Assembly: GCA_020629335.1 (NCBI GenBank)
Contig: JAHDDN010000052.1
Coordinates: 1 to 19,653, forward strand
DNA: 19,653 bases
DNA from: Chitinophagales bacterium
GTDB taxonomy: Bacteria > Bacteroidota > Bacteroidia > Chitinophagales > UBA2359
Reading direction: 5' to 3'
Shown here: one piece after another, positions 9,347 to 16,607 of the stretch
Layout: the number at the start of each line of letters is the position of its first letter
Position numbering within the stretch: the stretch's first letter is position 1
Notes under the pieces: generated by a model
What the model saw: only the letters and a program-made list of their open reading frames with translations
Told to the model about the DNA's origin: nothing
The model's database searches: none
Position numbers and translations under genes: made by a program

Positions 9347-10375
9347 ATGATGAATAAAATGAGGATCATATTAGGATTTATATGTCTATTGGGAATATTT
9401 TGGAATGGTACATGGATCAATGACTTAGGCGAACAGCAAGATCGAATAAAGGGGTTGACTTTTGTCGCCCCTCCTAAAGCATTTCCTAATGACCCAATGT
9501 TGGCTGTTCAGGCCGTAAATGCAGAATGGATAGCAGTAATACCATACGCTTATAGTTATGGTGATTTACGGCAAGTGCGTTTTGATTCTAAGCGTCAGTG
9601 GTGGGGAGAGCGAACAGAGGGGGTAAAAGAAACCTTAATATTAGCCAAAGAAGCGGGATTAAAAGTAATGCTCAAGCCTCAATTATATATCCCTGGTAGT
9701 TGGACAGGGGATTTAAGTTTCGAAAAAGAAGCGGATTGGCAAACTTGGGAAGAGACTTATCAGGCCTATTTATTTCACTTTTTGGAATTAGCAAAAGAGT
9801 ATGAGGTAGAGCTATTTTGTGTAGGCACGGAGTTTAAGAAAATGGAAAATGAGCGAGAAGCTTATTGGCGTTCTTTAATTGCTAAGTGTCGAACTCAATT
9901 TGATGGAAAACTAGTTTATTCAGCTAATTGGGATTGCTATGCTCAAGTTCCCTTTTGGGATGTATTGGATTATGTGGGCATTAGTGCCTATTTCCCTTTA
10001 GTAGAAGAAAAGACACCTCAACTGGCCGATTTATTAGAAGAATGGAAGCCGATAGTGAAAGACTTAAAGCATTTTAGTCAATCATTAGATAAACCCATTT
10101 TATTCACAGAGTATGGATATTTATCAGTTGATCATTGTGCGCATAAAACTTGGGAGTTAGAGGCAAAAATTAATCAATTATCTGTTAATGAACAAGCGCA
10201 ATGTAATGCACTTACAGCATTGTATGAATCTTTTTGGGAAGAGAATTTTTGGGCAGGTGGCTTTCTTTGGAAGTGGTTTCCGAATATGCAAGGACATGAA
10301 GGTTATCCAGAAAAAGATTACACGCCTCAGTCTAAGATGGGGGAAGACATAGTAGAAAAATGGTATTGTTTTTAG
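9347..10375 (+). CDS. GH113-like glycoside hydrolase (TIM-barrel, possible beta-mannanase)
   Basis: Protein of 342 residues with an N-terminal hydrophobic segment (MRIILGFICLLGIFWNGTW), so probably membrane-anchored or exported. The rest is a TIM-barrel hydrolase. Landmarks: RIKGLTFVAPP near the start, AEWIAVIPYAY at barrel strand 2, VMLKPQLYIPGSWTG at strand 3, CVGTEF with likely acid/base Glu162, DYVGISAYFPL, and ILFTEYGY with likely nucleophile Glu255. This order and the GTEF/TEYGY pair fit family GH113, whose characterised members cleave beta-1,4-mannan; the substrate here is inferred. ATG codons at 9347, 9350 and 9359 are all possible starts; no ribosome-binding site decides. It is the only plus-strand gene in the centre of the window, and a strong terminator follows 35 bp after its stop. 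Confidence 0.78.
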   Translation: MMNKMRIILGFICLLGIFWNGTWINDLGEQQDRIKGLTFVAPPKAFPNDPMLAVQAVNAEWIAVIPYAYSYGDLRQVRFDSKRQWWGERTEGVKETLILAKEAGLKVMLKPQLYIPGSWTGDLSFEKEADWQTWEETYQAYLFHFLELAKEYEVELFCVGTEFKKMENEREAYWRSLIAKCRTQFDGKLVYSANWDCYAQVPFWDVLDYVGISAYFPLVEEKTPQLADLLEEWKPIVKDLKHFSQSLDKPILFTEYGYLSVDHCAHKTWELEAKINQLSVNEQAQCNALTALYESFWEENFWAGGFLWKWFPNMQGHEGYPEKDYTPQSKMGEDIVEKWYCF

Positions 10376-10410
10376 AAGATCATAGTGTAGTAATTATATA
10401 GAATGTTACA

Positions 10411-10455
10411 AAAAAAAAGTTAGATAGTAAGAGGAATTTTACTATCTAACTTTTT
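10411..10455 (+). terminator. Rho-independent terminator after the GH113-like gene
   Basis: Perfect 12-bp stem GTTAGATAGTAA (10419-10430) / TTACTATCTAAC (10439-10450), 8-nt loop, then five T. An eight-A run precedes the stem, so it could also stop minus-strand transcription. Confidence 0.85.
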
Positions 10456-10487
10456 ATAGAGGTTAGATTAAAGCAATACATAATTTA

Positions 10488-10805
10488 GGACTTGGTGCGA
10501 GTAATTTTTCACTAAATACTGCTAAACACTAATTAAATTTATGGTTAAAAGGGGTACAAAACCTAAGTAATAGAAACTAAGAATGCACCAGTTAAGTCCA
10601 TTATCTGACATAAAATTACAACTTCTTATTAATGAATACAAGCAAAAGCGTGTTTAAACATCTTTCGCTTGTATTCTTAAAATCATATTAGGCATATATA
10701 AGAAGTAGCAAGCCTAATTCTATATAAGTCATTCATTAACAGTTAGTGCCGTCTTTTATACTAATTAAAAATCAGTAGAATATTTGTGTTTAAAACCTAA
10801 GTAAT
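10488..10805. other. Gene-free structured intergenic region with direct repeats
   Basis: No ORF of note between 10376 and 10824. Successive potential stems are: GGACTTGGTGC (10488-10498) with 10585-10599 (4-nt bulge); GAATACAAGC (10634-10643) with GCTTGTATTC (10667-10676), enclosing TGTTTAAACA; and ATTAGGC (10687-10693) with GCCTAAT (10712-10718). A two-block direct repeat is also present: ACTAATTAAA plus AAAACCTAAGTAAT at 10528/10558 and again at 10760/10792. It could be a non-coding RNA, a decayed insertion, or the 3' region of the WGR gene. No known RNA family (tmRNA, RNase P, SRP RNA) was recognised. Confidence 0.45.
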
Positions 10806-10824
10806 GCTGAATAAATTATAAGTA

Positions 10825-12243
10825 CTATGCCTCTAATTTATAAATATTACCAAATGCCCTATAAAATCCACCTTGTGGTGATTCTCTAAGTTCATCTACT
10901 AAATACTTACTTCCTTCAGCTCTAAGGTTTTTAGGAAATTGTACATTCCAGCCTTTTTCATAACCATCAGAAAGTGCTCTCACTCTTAATTTGCTACCTT
11001 CCTTAATACAATGTAGCTGAACCCCAGCCGCACCACTAGGAGCTGCTTCTAATACTTCAGTTTGAGTGGTTTCTACCTTCTTAGGAGCTTTGATATCTAC
11101 ATACTCAGGTACAACTCCTTCCTCTGCTTTTTCGATTGCCTCTTTACTGGCATCAATACAAGTCAGTGAGCCATCAGTTGTCACGATATACAATTTTTCA
11201 TTGTGATATTGCATAGAATAAGCAGAACCACAAGTGGTCGCTAACTTCCAAAGTCGTTTTCCTTCCTTATTAAAACAGTAAACAGAAGAAGAACTATCAC
11301 CAGCAAAAAGATATTCATTATCTGGTGCCGCTGCACAAGAATAAACCGCACGATCTGCCTTCATATCGCTTAGTTTTTCCCCATCCTTAAATAGCTCTAA
11401 ATATCCACTGGCCGTTCCAGCAATAGCGATATCATCCGTACGCCAACCGAAAAGTACAGCCCCTTTAGAAGATTGTTCCCAAAGTTTACTTCCATCCCAA
11501 CCATAATAGGCAGTAACTCCTTTACTATGTCCATGATAGATTTTACCTACCTCATCACAACGAACCATCCATCCACTAGAACCACTACTTTTTTGAGTCC
11601 ATTGCTCCTCATCTTCTGCATCAATAACCGTTAGATTACCTTGTCCATCAGATACACACAAAAGACCATTATTAATATCCAACCAATAAATATCAACATT
11701 CTCATTGATTTCATAAGCCTTACGAGCCATTTTACCAGTCAAGTCATATACATTACCATCATCACAACCCACATAAATCCAATCCTTATCGGCAATAATA
11801 CACTTCACCCCATCAGGCAATTGAAACTGATTCAAAACTTTCCCCTCATGATCCAATTTAAATACTCGCCCTCCTTCATTACCAATCCAGCAATAATCAT
11901 CATCCACATAAATACCAAAAGCACTCGAACCAGACTTAAATTTCCACAATACAGGAGAAGACTTAGCCGATGATTTTGTAGAGCCAATAGACCGACGAGT
12001 AATCGCTCTTTTCTTACGGACTCCTTGCACCGCATCCTCATAGCCCTTTTTCTTTTTGGAATTGATCTTTTTAGTAGCTTCTTTTTGAGCCGCCTCTTCA
12101 CTAGCAAACTCTTTTTCACTTTTGGTACCATCTGTACCAATACGTCCATAACGGATCGTCATTTTTTTACCATCCACAACGACCTCATAAAACTTATGAG
12201 CCGTTCCTTCATCTTGTGATAGTTCTAAATAGGTTTTCGACAT
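10825..12243 (-). CDS. WGR-domain protein with beta-propeller repeats
   Basis: Cytoplasmic-looking protein of 472 residues without a signal peptide. Residues 1-70 form a WGR domain (YLELSQDEG...KFYEV...IRYGRIGTDG); the name-giving Trp is Tyr (Y32-G33-R34). WGR domains occur in PARPs and MolR-type proteins and are thought to bind nucleic acid. A basic linker follows (KKKKGYEDA, VRKKRAITRRS). Residues about 95-370 are PQQ/WD-like propeller blades with repeated Trp and Asp-Gly turns (WIGNEGGRVFKLD, WIYVGCDDGNVYDL, YIVTTDGSLTCID). Residues about 405-472 form a separate C-terminal module (LRVRALSDGYEKGWNVQFP...GGFYRAFGNIYKLE) that I do not recognise with certainty. The role is unknown; a DNA/RNA- or damage-linked sensor is speculation. 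It stands alone with no operon partner. Confidence 0.8.
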   Translation of the reverse strand: MSKTYLELSQDEGTAHKFYEVVVDGKKMTIRYGRIGTDGTKSEKEFASEEAAQKEATKKINSKKKKGYEDAVQGVRKKRAITRRSIGSTKSSAKSSPVLWKFKSGSSAFGIYVDDDYCWIGNEGGRVFKLDHEGKVLNQFQLPDGVKCIIADKDWIYVGCDDGNVYDLTGKMARKAYEINENVDIYWLDINNGLLCVSDGQGNLTVIDAEDEEQWTQKSSGSSGWMVRCDEVGKIYHGHSKGVTAYYGWDGSKLWEQSSKGAVLFGWRTDDIAIAGTASGYLELFKDGEKLSDMKADRAVYSCAAAPDNEYLFAGDSSSSVYCFNKEGKRLWKLATTCGSAYSMQYHNEKLYIVTTDGSLTCIDASKEAIEKAEEGVVPEYVDIKAPKKVETTQTEVLEAAPSGAAGVQLHCIKEGSKLRVRALSDGYEKGWNVQFPKNLRAEGSKYLVDELRESPQGGFYRAFGNIYKLEA

Positions 12244-12353
12244 TTTTCAATTTTTAAAGGATTATAAAATAAAAACTAGTTGGGTCCACTATTTAAGTAG
12301 TAAAGTAGCATTAAGCGACATCTTTAGAGAAGCAATTTGTTGGATTTATTATT

Positions 12354-12584
12354 GGGGCGTGCCCATGCGCTCGTTGATGCGATATGTTTACCCAAACCAA
12401 CTCATCATTCATCATTACGCATTATGCATTCGCCGAAGGCGCATGGTCGGGCTGTCCGCTCTTATGTGGCTATGCTGTTCCTACTCTGCTAAGCGCTGCT
12501 TGTCTGCCCTTCGGGCCAGCCATCGCATCACTAAGCGCCGTAAGTCACATCATAAACGCCCCATACCGCTGCCATCCCTCACGC
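12354..12584 (-). repeat. GC-rich dispersed intergenic repeat, copy C
   Basis: Opposite orientation to copies A and B. It begins with GGGGCGTGCCC (a palindromic GGGCGTGCCC, unlike the GGCTTCC end of the other copies) and ends at CCATCCCTC. The core blocks TCGGGCTGTCCGCTCTTATG and CTGCCCTTCGGGCCAG are conserved; the latter is a hairpin with a TTCG loop. The variable hairpin CGCC-GAA-GGCG is of the copy-B type. AT-rich TATTGGT-type sequence follows at 12590-12626. Confidence 0.8.
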
Positions 12585-12637
12585 ATTATTAGTATATAAG
12601 TATATTGGTAATTAGTCTATTGGTTAAATAATTAGCT

Positions 12638-12803
12638 TTAAGTAGTTGAAGGTAATTATTCGTGCATTCTTGATGAGCTTATTTTTAGCTTAGACAAGGC
12701 GCTTTTCGCCAGTAATAGCAGGGCTATTGCTAAGAAAAGCAACGCAGAATAAGCTAAAAAGAGGCCATCAGAACTGCCGAAATAATTAACTTTAGCTACT
12801 TAA
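12638..12803. repeat. ~166-nt imperfect palindrome
   Basis: A dyad centred near 12721 (AATAGC-AGG-GCTATT). It extends outward through AGCTTA/TAAGCT, TTCTTGATG/CATCAGAA and GGTAATTATT/AATAATTAAC to AAGTAG/CTACTT at the ends, with scattered mismatches. It is the longest inverted repeat seen in the window. No coding potential. It could form a long hairpin RNA or a cruciform, or be a miniature mobile element. It lies in the gap between the WGR gene and tRNA-Pro. Confidence 0.7.
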
Positions 12804-12897
12804 CAAGCCGTGAAAATAACAAAATTGCTTTAATTACGAATGATTTAGGAAGCTAATGTTTTAAGCAAGTATCAAATTTATTCAAACATATAGGAAT

Positions 12898-12930
12898 AAA
12901 AAAAGGAGTTACTAAATGAATAGTAACTCC
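12898..12930 (-). terminator. Rho-independent terminator of the tRNA-Pro unit
   Basis: On the minus strand, GGAGTTACT (12922-12930) pairs perfectly with AGTAACTCC (12905-12913) around an 8-nt loop and is followed by a seven-T run. It starts 4 bp beyond the tRNA-Pro 3' end. Confidence 0.9.
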
Positions 12931-12934
12931 TTTG

Positions 12935-13009
12935 TCGGGGTGGCAGGATTCGAACCTGCGGCCTCCTGCTCCCAAAGCAGGCGCTCTAACCGGGCTGAGC
13001 CACACCCCG
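12935..13009 (-). tRNA. tRNA-Pro (anticodon TGG)
   Basis: Full cloverleaf on the minus strand: acceptor CGGGGTG/CACCCCG, D arm with AGCCCGGTTA, anticodon stem CCTGC-TTTGGGA-GCAGG giving TGG, and T arm GCAGG-TTCGAAT-CCTGC. Discriminator A; the 3' CCA is not encoded. It reads the CCN proline codons through U34. Confidence 0.97.
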
Positions 13010-13115
13010 TTGGTGTATTTTGGCTCTAAATTTTAAGCTGACGCTTAAAGCGACGCAAAAATAGAAATTATTTTTAGAAATTCATAATTTCAAACAAAAA
13101 TCTAAAAATAAATGG

Positions 13116-13204
13116 CGGAGAGGGCGGGATTCGAACCCGCGGAACCCGTTTCCAGGTTCGTCAGTTTAGCAAACTGGTGGTTTCAGCCACTCACCCACCT
13201 CTCC
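13116..13204 (-). tRNA. tRNA-Ser (anticodon GCT)
   Basis: Class II tRNA with a long variable arm. Acceptor GGAGAGG/CCTCTCC, anticodon loop TTGCTAA giving GCT (reads AGC/AGU), extra arm AACCTGGAAACGGGTT, T arm GCGGG-TTCGAAT-CCCGC. Discriminator G is followed by CCA in the DNA (13113-13115), either an encoded CCA or chance. It lies 106 bp upstream of tRNA-Pro, probably co-transcribed. Confidence 0.97.
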
Positions 13205-13293
13205 AAAGCGCTGCCAAAGATAACTATACAAATTCAATTTTGCAAGAAAAAGTTCCAATGGAATGTAAATTTATTGTTTTATAGTCCACCTAA

Positions 13294-14022
13294 TCAATCA
13301 TAAAGTACAGTCCGCATAACCTCAACCGAGTGAATAGGCATGAAGTTATTGACATGCATTCCATAATAGCGCAGTAAATTTTTCATAAGTTGTTGCCTCA
13401 CAACCAAAGGCATAGAAAGATTGAAATAGCCTTCTCTGGCAGCATTTAAAAGTTCGTTGAGATGTTTGGCCTCTTCGCCATCCAAATAATTTTTGTGTAT
13501 TGGCGGAGTGGCGCTAAAGGTTCCTCCTGTCAAATCAAAGAATCGATGTATATTAGAATAATTATTGGATGGATAAAATCCCAAATAACTACTTAAGCTC
13601 AACAAGAAAAAAAGCGGAATATTACCCAATATCCCCTGCTGCTCATCCAACATCCGAATCACCTGATCCAGATAAATATAAAGCAGTTCATTCGTTTCTT
13701 CTTCCTTAATAGATTTATAAAGAATCTCAGATATAAAAAGTGCAATAGAACTCTTAATAATATCAAAGGGAATCTCTGTGAAAATATAATCCAACTTAGC
13801 CTCCTTGATTCGATCAACCTCTCTGTCCTTCTTATGATAAATCTCCAAATCTAAAATACTCAAAGGCTGTAATAAAGAAGCACCAAAGCGAGCCTTCGCC
13901 TTCCGCACTCCACTAATAATCAGTGAGCGTACCCCCAACTCCTGTGTATAAACCTTACTAATAAAGCTCGTCTCAGAATACTTGAAGCTCTTTAAAACAA
14001 TTCCCTTAGTTGATACTAACAT
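13294..14022 (-). CDS. recO: DNA repair protein RecO
   Basis: Recombination mediator of the RecFOR pathway, 242 residues, normal for Bacteroidota RecO. With RecR it helps load RecA onto SSB-covered single-stranded gaps in the cytoplasm. The N-terminal OB fold is clear: GIVLKSFKYSETSFISKVYT, then GVRSLIISGVRKAKAR and LLQPLSILDLEIYHKK. A helical C-terminal domain follows (FISEILYKSIKEEETNELLY, LLSLSSYLGFYPSNN). No zinc-binding cysteine cluster is present; the protein appears to lack Cys. The start at 14022 (MLVSTKGIVLKS) is standard. Upstream lie 82 bp of unassigned DNA, with a possible small hairpin CGTAG/CTACG, and then the 24-bp tandem array. Downstream is tRNA-Ser, 89 bp away, on the same strand. 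Confidence 0.95.
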   Translation of the reverse strand: MLVSTKGIVLKSFKYSETSFISKVYTQELGVRSLIISGVRKAKARFGASLLQPLSILDLEIYHKKDREVDRIKEAKLDYIFTEIPFDIIKSSIALFISEILYKSIKEEETNELLYIYLDQVIRMLDEQQGILGNIPLFFLLSLSSYLGFYPSNNYSNIHRFFDLTGGTFSATPPIHKNYLDGEEAKHLNELLNAAREGYFNLSMPLVVRQQLMKNLLRYYGMHVNNFMPIHSVEVMRTVLYD

Positions 14023-14104
14023 TCTATAAAATAAATTATGAAAAGCCCTCAGTTAATCTGGGCGTAGCCTCTGACTACGACCTTTATTACCAAAGAGGTT
14101 TGGC

Positions 14105-14320
14105 AGAGTTTTTCAGTTAATCGGTTTGCCAGTTTTTCAGTTAATCGGTTTACCAGTTTTCCAGTTAATCGGTTTACCAGTTTTTCAGTTAATCGGTTTA
14201 CCAGTTTACCAGTTAATCGGTTTACCAGTTTTCCAGTTAATCGGTTTGCCAGTTTTCCAGTTAATCGGTTTACCAGTTTTTCAGTTAATCGGTTTGCCAG
14301 TTTTTCAGTTAATCGGTTTC
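14105..14320. repeat. Nine 24-bp tandem repeats (CCAGTTTTTCAGTTAATCGG + TTTA)
   Basis: Nine head-to-tail 24-bp units differing at a few positions (T/C after CAGTTTT, A/G in TTTACC/TTTGCC). The first unit is slightly diverged (AGAGTTTT). The array ends exactly at the base before the GH20 stop codon (14321-14323). No unique spacers, so it is not a CRISPR array. The AGTTAATCGGTTTACC core is a diverged form of the ACCAATTAACCATTTA repeat at 335-418. Confidence 0.95.
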
Positions 14321-16579
14321 TCAGTTAACCATCACCTCATCCACAAACAACCAAGCCTCGCTACCCGAAGCCTCATGCCAATCAGGACATTCCTCAATGT
14401 TTCGAGCAATCACCTTAATATAACGGACCGATTGTTTTTCCTTCAAGTCAAGTTGAAAATCTTGAATGAATTTACCTCTTTTTCGAGGATCTGTTTCATT
14501 CTTTAAAACAATGGCATCTTCAAATTCCTTTCCATCCTTAGATAAAGCATAACTAACTTCCGTAGGCAAAAATATCCACGAATTATTATACTGAAGATAA
14601 CTGCTGTTAATACTGGAGATAGTAGTCAACTCTCCCAAATCTAATATGATTTCTAAATTGTTTTTTTGAAAACCTTGCCAGCCGTCTTTATAGTCAGTAC
14701 CTCCCCTATAACCATCCGTTAGACTCACCCGACCATTATTGCCTTTATAATTAGGCGAATACTCATTTTTGTATGTTGGAATCTTGCCGATGGCTAAATC
14801 ATAAACAAACTCTTTCTCAATTAGCTCACCAAATTTTTCTCCTTTTAAATATGCCTGAGCTTTCAGTTGAATAGGTCCCTTGCTTTTAATCGGGTCTGTA
14901 TATTCGGTGCCAACAGCATTGCCAGCAGCATCTAATTCAGGAATGCTTTCTCCATCTATACTATAATAAATGATTGCATCCCTATGCCCCGCCTCCAATT
15001 CAATGCTCAGGCTACCATCTTCCTCTACTGAATTATTTAATTTAACAGGATCCGTCTCATAGCCATAATCGACTCCCTTTTGATCTAAATATGCATAGTG
15101 TTTTTGTACTCGCTCATAAAATTCACTATAATCTTTCTCAACTTGATCTGTCCATAAGACTTCACTCATCGCCAACATACGTGGAAACATTTTTGAGTCT
15201 ACAGTTTCCTGTGGAGCTCTTTCCGTCCACATATTGCACTCGCCTCCTAAAATAAGGCGGCTTTGTGCTTGAGTTAAAGTATCAGGTATGGGGTTAAAGG
15301 AATAGACTTTTTCCATATCCGTTGTTTGTATGCTATAATCAAAATAGCAGTGAGAAGTAGGAGAGACGATAGCATATTGCCCAGCTTGAACAGCCTCTAT
15401 TGCTCCCTCCATACCACGCCATGATTGTACGATAGCGTTGGGAGCCAAACCTCCTTCTCTAATTTCATCCCAGCCAATGAGTTTTTTATTGTGTTGATCA
15501 AGGAAGTTAGCTATTCGCTTGATAAAGTAAGATTGCAATTCGTGAGCGTCATGCAAACCTTCCACCTTGATTCTTACTTGACATTGATCACATCTTTCCC
15601 AGCGGTACTTAGGCGCTTCATCCCCGCCAATATGAATATACTCACTCGGAAATAAATCCATGACTTCCAATAATACATCTTCTAAAAATTGGAAAGTTGA
15701 ATCATTGCCAGCACAGTATATCTCTCTAAATACTCCCCATTCAGTCTCTACCTCAAAAGGCCCATCTGTACAAGCAAATTGCGGATAAGCAGCCAGCGCA
15801 GCTTGCGAATGTCCAGGTAATTCTATCTCAGGTACTACATTGATATGTCTTTTGGCGGCATAAGCCACCACCTCTTTGATTTCTTCTTGGGTATAAAAAC
15901 CACCATAAGGCTCCCCATCTTCTCCTTTACGCCAAGCGCCAATTTCGGTCAACTTTGGATATTTCTTAATCTCTATCCGCCAACCTTGATCTTCTGTTAG
16001 GTGCCAATGTAGTGTATTCATTTTGTGGAAAGCTAATAAATCAATATAGCGCATCACAAATTCCTTATCCATAAAATGCCTACAACAATCAAATAGCATA
16101 CCTCTCCACTTAAAGCGTGGATAATCCTCTATATAAACACAAGGAATACTCGCTTCTTTTTCAAAAGTAGCAGGCAATAATTGTTGGATCGTTTGGACGG
16201 CGTAGAACAGGCCTGCTCGCTCGGAGGCCTTGATGTCAATTCTATCAGTGCCAATATCTATGGTATAGCCCTCTGAATGTGGAATGCCTTTATCTATAGA
16301 AAAGACAATACTATTCGCAGGAACTTCATTATCGCTTAATAATTTAGAACGGATTTTAATTTGAGCTAAATTAGCCAAGTATTCACTTAAAAAGGCTTGT
16401 TCTGGAAAAGCACTTTCTGTATTAAGGCTGAATATTTGGGTTTCAGCATTCAACTGAAAACTCCCTCTTTTAGCTTCCACTACATTGGGTTGGGGTATAA
16501 TACTAATCGTATTTTGAGCTTCGCTTAACATATTGATACAAAGTATGAAGATGATACAAATAAGTAGCGTGTGTTTCAT
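14321..16579 (-). CDS. Secreted GH20 beta-N-acetylhexosaminidase
   Basis: Exo-acting hexosaminidase that removes terminal N-acetylglucosamine (or GalNAc) from chitooligosaccharides or glycans in the periplasm or outside the cell; 752 residues. Start 16579 (MKHTLLICIIFILC..., A-Q cleavage near residue 22) is chosen because upstream codons to 16651 overlap the permease gene and precede the signal peptide. Residues about 25-150 form the GH20b N-terminal domain. The (beta/alpha)8 catalytic barrel has HWHLTEDQGWRIEIK, INVVPEIELPGHSQAA, and HIGGDEAPK with catalytic Asp320-Glu321. After about residue 520 come a chitobiase-type C-terminal domain (IIYYSIDG) and an F5/8-type C (discoidin-like) domain from about residue 625 to the end, probably carbohydrate-binding. 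It follows the permease gene by 28 bp, so the two form an operon. The stop codon is flush with the tandem array. Confidence 0.93.
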   Translation of the reverse strand: MKHTLLICIIFILCINMLSEAQNTISIIPQPNVVEAKRGSFQLNAETQIFSLNTESAFPEQAFLSEYLANLAQIKIRSKLLSDNEVPANSIVFSIDKGIPHSEGYTIDIGTDRIDIKASERAGLFYAVQTIQQLLPATFEKEASIPCVYIEDYPRFKWRGMLFDCCRHFMDKEFVMRYIDLLAFHKMNTLHWHLTEDQGWRIEIKKYPKLTEIGAWRKGEDGEPYGGFYTQEEIKEVVAYAAKRHINVVPEIELPGHSQAALAAYPQFACTDGPFEVETEWGVFREIYCAGNDSTFQFLEDVLLEVMDLFPSEYIHIGGDEAPKYRWERCDQCQVRIKVEGLHDAHELQSYFIKRIANFLDQHNKKLIGWDEIREGGLAPNAIVQSWRGMEGAIEAVQAGQYAIVSPTSHCYFDYSIQTTDMEKVYSFNPIPDTLTQAQSRLILGGECNMWTERAPQETVDSKMFPRMLAMSEVLWTDQVEKDYSEFYERVQKHYAYLDQKGVDYGYETDPVKLNNSVEEDGSLSIELEAGHRDAIIYYSIDGESIPELDAAGNAVGTEYTDPIKSKGPIQLKAQAYLKGEKFGELIEKEFVYDLAIGKIPTYKNEYSPNYKGNNGRVSLTDGYRGGTDYKDGWQGFQKNNLEIILDLGELTTISSINSSYLQYNNSWIFLPTEVSYALSKDGKEFEDAIVLKNETDPRKRGKFIQDFQLDLKEKQSVRYIKVIARNIEECPDWHEASGSEAWLFVDEVMVN

Positions 16580-16607
16580 GTTTTTGTTTTTTTGAATAAA
16601 GGTTTGC

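Noticed and set aside
12638..12803. Integron attC site
   Set aside because: The right end resembles an RYYYAAC core, but the left end lacks a matching GTTRRRY, no second site exists and there is no integrase.
13112..13303. ORF beginning MAERAGFEPAEPVSRF
   Set aside because: This is the antisense of tRNA-Ser, a well-known false protein call.
14105..14320. CRISPR array
   Set aside because: Units are contiguous 24-bp tandem copies with no unique spacers, and no cas genes are present.
14126..14506. Repetitive LPVFQLIG-type ORF on the plus strand
   Set aside because: It is the translation of the 24-bp tandem array continuing antisense into the GH20 gene; no independent coding evidence.
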